Positions 9,401 to 18,400 of a stretch of DNA of 64,000 nucleotides are shown one piece after another. The position numbers were made by a program, and so were the translations under genes. The stretch is from Cytobacillus sp. FSL H8-0458. GTDB taxonomy: Bacteria > Bacillota > Bacilli > Bacillales > Cytobacillaceae. Position 1 is the first letter of the stretch; every line of letters begins with the position of its first letter. The notes below the pieces were generated by a model, which was not told where the DNA came from, did not search any database, and saw nothing but the letters and a program-made list of their open reading frames with translations. The stretch lies in the NCBI RefSeq assembly GCF_038002165.1, contig NZ_JBBOBR010000001.1:1240001-1304000 (forward strand). The letters run 5' to 3'.

Positions 9401-12400
9401 ATAGGTGCAGATACCAATTTTTATGACTTAGGAGGCGATTCATTAAAGGCTATTGCCATAATAACAGAATTGAAAAAAAGAATGAATATTGAATTACCTA
9501 TTGGTGAAATCTTTAAAAATGATTCGGTAATAGCCTTAGACCACTATTTGGCAGCCAATTCATATTTAACTCGTCGAAATACAATCGAAAGGGCACCATT
9601 AAAAGAGTTTTACGGGACATCACCTGCTCAAAAAAGAATGTATATGCTCTCTATGCTGGAAAATGGCAGAGGGGCATATCATATTCCCATGGCATTACTA
9701 TTGGAAGGTGAAATAGATTTATTTAGACTTGAAAATGCCTTCATAAAATTTATTGATAGGCATGAGGCCCTGAGAACGGGGTTTGAATTAAGAAATAATG
9801 AGTTGATTCAAAAAATACATGACCGTGTACATTTTAAATTGGAATTTGAAAATGCAACTTTATCAGAAAACCTATCTATAAAGGATTTAACTAGTCAATA
9901 TTGTAAGGATTCAATTGTTCCTTTCGATTTGAGAAAACCTCCCCTAATGAGAGCTAAATTAATTATGATTGAAAAAAATAAACATATATTAGTTGTGAAT
10001 TTTCATCATATTATTTCAGACGGAGCTTCTCAGGGGATTCTTATGAATGAGATTCTGGAATTGTATCAAAATAAATGCTTATCTTGGCCAAAAATTCAAT
10101 ATAAGGACTTTGTTGAGTGGGAAGTTGTATATAACGAATCTGAAGAATTAAATAATCAGAAAGAGTATTGGCTGGATATATACAAGAATATCCCCCCTAA
10201 ATTGGAGTTGCCATATGATTATACCAGATCAATGGTAGACACTACTGAAGGTGCCTCCATGTTTATTCAGCTTGATGACAATCTGGCAAGAAAAATTAGG
10301 CGCATTACTAAAGAAACCGGAACTACTTTATACATGTTTATGTTAAGTGCTTATTATATTCTGCTAAACAAATATACCGGAGAATCGGATATTGTGGTCG
10401 GAACAGTCTCTTCCGGAAGAATGCATGAAGATTTACAGGAAGTTTTCGGTGTTTTTGTTAATACTATCGCTTTAAGAAATAGTGTTGACAGTTTCAAAAG
10501 TTTTAAAGATTTCTTAGAGCAGGTCAAAGAGAATACGATAGCTGCATTTGAAAACTCAGAGTATCAGTTTGACGAATTGGTACGCAGCATCAATTACAAG
10601 AGAGATTCTAATAGAAATCCTCTCTTCGATACCATGTTCGTATTAGAGGATGCTAAATTGTTTACTAATGAATCCGAAAACTTAAAACTTAGTCCTATTA
10701 TGTTTGAACTGGATAATGCAAAATTTGATTTAACTTTTAATGTATTAGACTTTAAAGAAGACATTATTCTAAATGTTGAATACAGAACGGGATTATTTAA
10801 GGCTGATACAATAGATAGAATTTCAGAGTCTTATATCAATATTTTAAGAAGCATTACACAAAATATTGAAATTGAGCTAAATAATATAGATGTTTTTTCG
10901 GAAGGCGATAAAAAAACATTGCTTGAAGATATTGACTTTCATAAGGTAGAGTTTCCAATAAATGAGCCTATTCATCACCTGTTTGAAGAGCAAGTGCAGC
11001 GGACTCCAAACGAAATTGCAATGGTTTTTGAAGGTAAAACACTCACCTATCAAGAGCTTAATGAAAAGTCAAATCAAATGGCAGTTTTATTAAAAGAAAA
11101 AGGGATTAAGCCAAATACGATAGTTAGCTTAATGCTCGAACGTTCATTAGATTTAATAGTCGGAATGTTAGGTATCTTGAAAGCAGGTGGAGCTTATTTA
11201 CCTATTGATCCTGCATATCCAGAAGAGCGCATCAAATATATTCTTAAAGACAGTCAAACAAAACTACTTTTAACTAATTCTAATCTGATAGATGAAATTG
11301 AGTTAGAAGATATGCTGGATATCGAAGTAATAGATACTCAAGCAAGCACATCATTGGACAAGCAAACTGAAAACTTACTTATTGAGAACACAGGCAAGGA
11401 TTTAGTATATGTCATTTATACATCAGGCTCCACTGGAAATCCTAAGGGAGTAATGGTAGAACATCAATCACTTGTGAACTTATGCTATTGGCACAATTCA
11501 TATAATGCAGTAAATGAAAATGATAACAGTGCAGTTTATGCGAGTATGAGTTTTGATGCTTTTGTCTGGGAGATTTTCCCGTATATTATAACGGGCTCTA
11601 CTGTCCATTTACTGAGTGATGACTTAAAGCTAGATATCGGCAAGCTAAATCAATATTTTAATGATCATCATATATCAATTAGCTTCTTACCTACACAAGT
11701 GTGTGAACAGTTTATGAAGCTTAAGAACAATTCTTTAAGAAGGCTGCTTACGGGTGGAGATAAGCTCAAACAGTTTAATCATCAAACCTATCAAATTATC
11801 AATAATTACGGACCCACTGAAAATACCGTTGTTACAACAAGCTGTATAGTAAATGAACATTATAAGAATATTCCTATCGGAAAACCAATTACAAATAACA
11901 GAATTTATATTATAGATACAAATAACAGTATTGTTCCATTTGGCGTGCCGGGGGAACTTTGTGTGAGCGGAGCCGGTCTTGCAAGGGGATATTTAAACAG
12001 ACCGGAGCTTACGGCGGAAAAGTTTGTTCCGAACCCTTTTCTGCCAGGGGAACGAATGTACCGGACAGGCGATCTGGCACGCATGCTTCCAGACGGAAAT
12101 ATCGAATTTCTGGGCCGGATTGACCATCAGGTCAAAATCCGCGGCTACCGCATAGAACTCGGGGAGATTGAGAATCGACTGCTGAAGCTTCCGAAGGTGA
12201 AAGAAGCCGTCGTCATCTCCCGGGAGGACAAAGATCGTCAGTCGTACCTTTGTGCCTACGTCGTCATGGAAAGCCAGGTGGAGGAGTCGGTCAAGGAAAT
12301 TCGCTCCCAGCTGGCCAATGATCTTCCTGATTTCATGATCCCGGCGTTTTTTGTTCAATTAGAGAAAATGCCTCTTACCGCCAACGGAAAGGTAGACCGT

Positions 12401-15400
12401 AAGGGTCTTCCGGAGCCTGATGTGAACGGTGGGAGAGATCAAGGCTATGAGGCGCCGAGGAATGCCATTGAAGAGACGCTTGCCTCCATCTGGAAGGATA
12501 TTCTGGGGATTGGAAAAGTGGGGATTCACGATCATTTCTTTGAAATGGGGGGCCACTCGCTGAAGGCGACAGCCTTGGTTTCGAGAATCCATAAAGAACT
12601 AAAGGCTGAAGTGCCTTTGCGCCAGCTTTTCCAGACACCTACTATTGAAGGCATTTCGGAGTTCATCTCCGGCGGCCGTAAGAGCGTGTTTGCGTCCATA
12701 GAAAAGGTGGAGGAGCGGGAGCACTATGCCCTGTCGCCTGCTCAAAGAAGGCTATTTATTCTCAACCAGATCGAGGGCGGCGTTTCCTACAATATGCCTT
12801 TGGCCATGGAAATACAGGGAGACCTTAATGTAAACCAGCTGGAAAGGGCTGTCATGGCACTCATCGAAAGGCACGAAGCTCTCAGAACTTCGTTCTCGAT
12901 GGAGGATGGAGTCCCAGTCCAAAAAATCGCACCAACGGTGGAGTTTAAAGTCGGCTACCGCAAGTCAGACGCCCATCGGGCTGAGACCTTCCTGAAGGAG
13001 GAATTTGTGCGTCCGTTTGACCTTTCAACAGCGCCTCTCCTGCGCATGGAGGTTCTAAACATCGAAGAAAACAAGCACCTTATGGTGCTGGATATGCACC
13101 ATATTATTTCAGACGGTGTATCCATGGGCATTTTCACACGCGAGCTGGCCGAGCTGTATGAAGGAAAAGAGCTGCCTGCCCTAAAAATCCAGTATAAGGA
13201 TTACTCCGCATGGCAAAAGCAGGCCGCTGCCAGGGCTGAAATGAAAAAGCAGGAAGAGTACTGGTTAAATGTATTCAAAGAGGAAGTGCCTGTTTTGAAT
13301 ATGCCGACCGATTTCGGAAGACCGGCCGCTCAATCGACCGAAGGGGATCTGGTGCATTTTGAATTCGGCCGGGATCTGTCTCTCAAGCTGAAAAAGATGG
13401 CCAAAGAACAGGGCGTCACTCTCTATATGCTTCTTTTGGCAGGCTATACCACACTGCTTTCCAAATATACGGGGCAGGAAGACATTATTGTCGGTTCTCC
13501 TATTGCAGGAAGGCCGCACGAAGATTTAAAAAATGTGATGGGCATATTCCTGAATACGCTCGCGATGAGAAACTATCCCGAAGGGAAGAAGTCCTTCAGC
13601 ACCTATCTGAGGGAGGTAAGGGAAAATGCCCTCAGTGCTTTTGAAAACCAGGATTATCCATTCGATGAACTTGTTGAAAAGCTTGATCTCAATCGTGATA
13701 TGAGCCGGAGCGCTTTGTTTGATGTGATGCTTGTGCTTCAGAATTTCGATCAAGAGGTCTTTGAACTGGAGGGGTTGGCCTTCACTCCGCATCCAGTGGA
13801 TGCCCATGTTTCAAAGTTTGATTTAACTTTGACGGCAAGTGAAGAGGAAGATCGCATTCCATGTGTCCTGAATTATGGCACCAAACTGTTTAAAAAAGAG
13901 ACCATCGAACGTATGGCGTCGCATCTGATTCACCTCTTCGAGAGCATCGTACAACAGCCGGATCAGCTCATCAGCGAACTGACGCTGCTTCCTGAAGATG
14001 AAGCACAGGCTGCGTTAGACAGGTGGAACGATACAAGTACTGAGTTTCCAGTGGATAAAACGCTGGCGCAGCTGTTTGAGGAACAGACCATGAAAACCCC
14101 GAACCGGGTCGCTGTAGCCGCTGTTGGCCAAAAGCTGACGTATCTTCAGCTGAATGAACGGGCGAATCAGTGGGCAAGAGTACTGCAGGAAAAAGGGGCA
14201 AAGCCTGGGAAGACAATTGGATTGATAGCCGAAGAATCCCTGGAGATGATCATAGGAATCCTGGCTGTTTTAAAAGCAGGTGCTGCCTATCTTCCAATTG
14301 ATCCGGACCAAGCAGTCAAGCGGACAAATGCCATTCTCCAGGACAGCGGTGCCAGTCTTCTGCTTGTAAAAGGCCAGTTAACATCAGGTCTAAGCTTCTG
14401 CGGGGACATCATTGATCTGGAGGCACCACTTTTTGAGGGAAGGGAAACAGCCAACCTCCCGGTTGGCCAGCCAGATCACAATGCCTACTTGATCTATACG
14501 TCAGGTTCGACTGGCACACCAAAAGGTGTGTTTATCCAGCACCGGAGCGTCGTCAATTACATGTCCTGGTTCAAACAGGAAGCGGATCTGCGGGAAGAGG
14601 ATAAAGCTATGCTCGTTTCCTCTTATGCCTTTGATTTAGGCTATACAACCCTCTATTCGGCTCTTTTGAATGGCTGTGAGCTGCATCTGGTCAAAAAAGA
14701 GGTGTATGCCAATCCATTCAAAGCCCTTAGGTATTTAAATGAAAACGGCATTTCTTATCTGAAGCTGACTCCGTCCCTGTTTAACGTCTTGGTCAATGAC
14801 CCTGTGTTTTTAAAGGGCGCCAGCTGTGAGACCCTTCGTCTAGTGGTGCTGGGAGGAGAAAAAATAAGCCCGCAGGATGTCAAAACGTTCCATCTCCACT
14901 GCCCGAAAGCGGTGGTCATGAATCACTATGGACCGACAGAGGCCACCATCGGTGCCGTCTATCATGTCATCGACTTTGAGAAAATCAGTGATTTTGAAGA
15001 GTGTCCGGTCATCGGAAGGCCAATTTCAAATATGAAAGCTTACGTCATGGATTCACAGATGAAGCCGGTCCCGGAAGGGGTATATGGCGAGCTGTGCCTT
15101 TCAGGCGCAGGCGTCGCAAACGCCTATTTGAACCGTCCGGATCTGACTGATGACGTATTTGTTCGAAATCCGCTGGATCCGAACGAAGCGATGTATCGGA
15201 CAGGCGACCTGGTCAGGAGGCTTCCGGATGGGAATCTGGAACTGGCTGGCAGGATGGACAATCAGGTTAAAATTAGAGGCTACCGTATCGAACCGGACGA
15301 AATTAAGAACCAGCTCCTCAAGCACACTGAAATTCAGGAGGCTGCCGTCATTGTCCGGAAGGACAATGATCAGCGCCCATATATCTGTGCTTACATTCGA

Positions 15401-18400
15401 TCCGGGAAGGAATGGACACTGGGGGAACTCCGGTCGTACCTGATGGAAGAAATTCCTGAATATATGATTCCTTCTCATTTCGTCCAGCTGGAGCGGATTC
15501 CTCTTACTCCAAACGGGAAGGTGGACCGCAAGGCTTTACCTGAACCGGATCGCCATACGGGAGTGGAATATGAAGCCCCGAGGAATGAAGTGGAAAAGAA
15601 GCTCGCAGCTGTATGGGAAGAGATTCTTGGATTAAGCCCGATTGGAATCACCCATAATTTCTTTGCTTCTGGGGGAGATTCCATCAAAGCCCTTCAGATC
15701 ATTTCCCGATTATCAAGGGAAGGCATTTCGCTTGAGATGAAAGAGCTGTTTGCCCATCCTGAAATCAAGCGGCTTAGCCGATACGCCAAAACCGTGAACG
15801 GCCAAGAGGAGACCTTTGAAATTGAAACTGGACATGCCCAGCTGACACCCATTCAAAAGGCCTTTTTCTCAGGAGGAACCGAGGAAGTTAACCATTATAA
15901 TCACGCAGTGATGCTATACAGGAAAGAAGGATTCCATGCGGAACGTATAAAGGAAGTTCTGGAAGAAATCATGAAGCATCATGATGCCTTGAGAATGATT
16001 TATCCAAATGAGAACGGCGAGATCCGTCCGTATAATCGCGGCGTGGGCCCAGGCCAATTTGGCTTTACTGTTTTCGACGTCTCATCAGAGGAGGTTCCGA
16101 ATCAAGCGGTTCTAGAACTTGCGACCAAGCTTCAGCTTCAAATGGACATCGAGTCGGGCCCGCTTGTGAACGCAGCTGTATTTAAGGCCAAAGATGGGGA
16201 CCATCTTCTTCTGGTTATTCATCATCTGGTCGTTGACGGTCTTTCCTGGAGAATTCTGTTTGAAGATCTGGCGCTCGGGTACAGTCAGCTGGAAAACGGA
16301 GAGCCTGTGTCGTTTTATCCGAAAACAACATCGTACAAAACTTACGCTTCCAAGCTTCAGGCTTATGCCGAAGGCAAAAAGCTCGCAAGAGAAAAACAGT
16401 ATTGGGTGGACGTATTGAAGGAACCAGTGCCATTCCTTGAGACAAAAGGAGAGGCGGAAGCCTATTGGTATGAAGATAGTCATACCTTTAGTACCGTTAT
16501 TAATAAAGAGGCGACTCGAAAGCTGCTTCGTGAAACCAATCATGCCTATCATACTGACATCAATGACCTTCTGGTCACAGCTCTTTTAATGGCCACTAGG
16601 CGGGAAACAGCAGAAAACCGGATCCGGCTGAGCCTTGAGGGCCATGGCAGGGAACCCTTCGCTGAAGAAGTCGACATCAGCCGGACAGTGGGATGGTTTT
16701 CGGCCAAATATCCTGTCCTGATCGATCTGGGTGAGGAAAAGAGCCTCTCGATGACCATCAAAATGGTAAAGGAAACGCTTAGAAAAATACCAAACAAAGG
16801 CATCGGTTATGGTATTTTGAAATATTTGAGCGAAGCGTCTGAGTTTAAGGAGGCTCAGCAGCCGCCCCTGTTATTTAATTATCTGGGACAAATGGATGAA
16901 GACCTTCAAAATGCGGCATTCTCTTCCTCCAGTCTTCCGACTGGAGAGTCGGTTGGAAACAGGCATGTGCGGGAAAATGCGATGGAAATAAATGCGGTTG
17001 TTTTGGACGGCCAGCTGGTTATAGATACGACGTATAACACCAACGTCTATGCAGAACAAACCGTGAAGGATTTCGCGGAAGCATATAAAGAAGCGCTTTA
17101 TACGGTGATTGGCCATTGTGCAGCGAAAGGAGAGCCGGAGAGAACTCCGTCTGATTATGGAGACAAAGCGCTGAGCATTTCCGAATTGGAGGACATCCGG
17201 AAAAAGTATGAGGGATTTGAGATTGAGAAGATTTACCCTCTGGCAAATATGCAGCAGGGCATGTTGTTCCACTCACTTGAAAACCCTTCTTCAAGAGCTT
17301 ATTTTGAACAAATTATCATTGAAGCCACTGGAACCATCGACCCGCACCTCATGGAGAACAGCTTTAATGCCATTCTGGAACGGCATGAGCTTCTGCGGAG
17401 TGCAATAGAGTATAAAATCACGGTGCAACCAAGAAACGTAATCCTGAAAAACAGGAAAATAGGCTTTGGATACCAGGATATTCGAATGCAAAGCGCGGAG
17501 CAGCAGAAAGCAAGCATGGACCGTTTCCTGGAAGAGGACCGGGAAAAAGGTTTTGACTTAAGCCGGGATCCTTTGATCCGCCTTCAGCTTATCCGGACTG
17601 GTGACGAAACATATACACTGATTTGGAGCAATCACCACATCCTATTTGACGGATGGGGACGGGGAATCATCCTGGCTGAACTTTTCCATCTCTATGGAAA
17701 TGAACGGTTCGGAAGAACCGGGAAGCTGGAAGAGCCGGAGGCCTACAGCACCTACATCAAATGGCTGGAGGAACAGTCTAAGGAAGAGGCCTTTCAATAC
17801 TGGGAGAATTATCTGAAAGGGTATAAGGACAAGGCAGGAATCCCAGCGATTCGAAAGCCCGGGGAATCTGGCGATTCCCGGAACCGCGAAAAGGTCATCG
17901 AATTCTCCCGGGAGCTGACGGGAAAACTGGCTGATCTGGCAGCCCGGAATCAAGTGACCTTCCATACGGCACTGCAGAGTGCGTGGGGAGTGCTTTTGGC
18001 CAAGTATAACCAGACAGACGACGTCGTGTTCGGTTCCGTCGTCTCAGGAAGGGATGCCAAAGTGCCGGGAATTGAAAACATGGTGGGGCTCTTTATCAAT
18101 ACGGTTCCAACAAGAATTCAAGCGAGTGACCACCAGCGTTTCAGAGAAGTCTTACAGCGTGTGCAGGAAGACGCCATTGAAAGCCAGGCGTACAGCTACG
18201 TAAATCTGTCTGATGTGCAGTCGCTCAGTGAGCTGAAACGGGATTTGATTGACCATGTGATGGTGTTTGAAAACTATGCCCTGGATGAACAGGCCCTTGA
18301 ACAAGGGGAGGATGAGCTGGGCTTTGTGTTCGAGGAGTTAAAGGGCAATGAAGCAACGAACTACGGATTAACGGTGGTCGCTGTTCCTGGGGAGCAGCTG

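Noticed and set aside
12359-12638. Antisense reading frames inside the GC-rich tracts (for example 12,359-12,592 and 15,101-15,478, and their copies in synthetase 3)
   Set aside because: They lie opposite clear NRPS domains, show no family features, and occur twice only because the tract itself is repeated.
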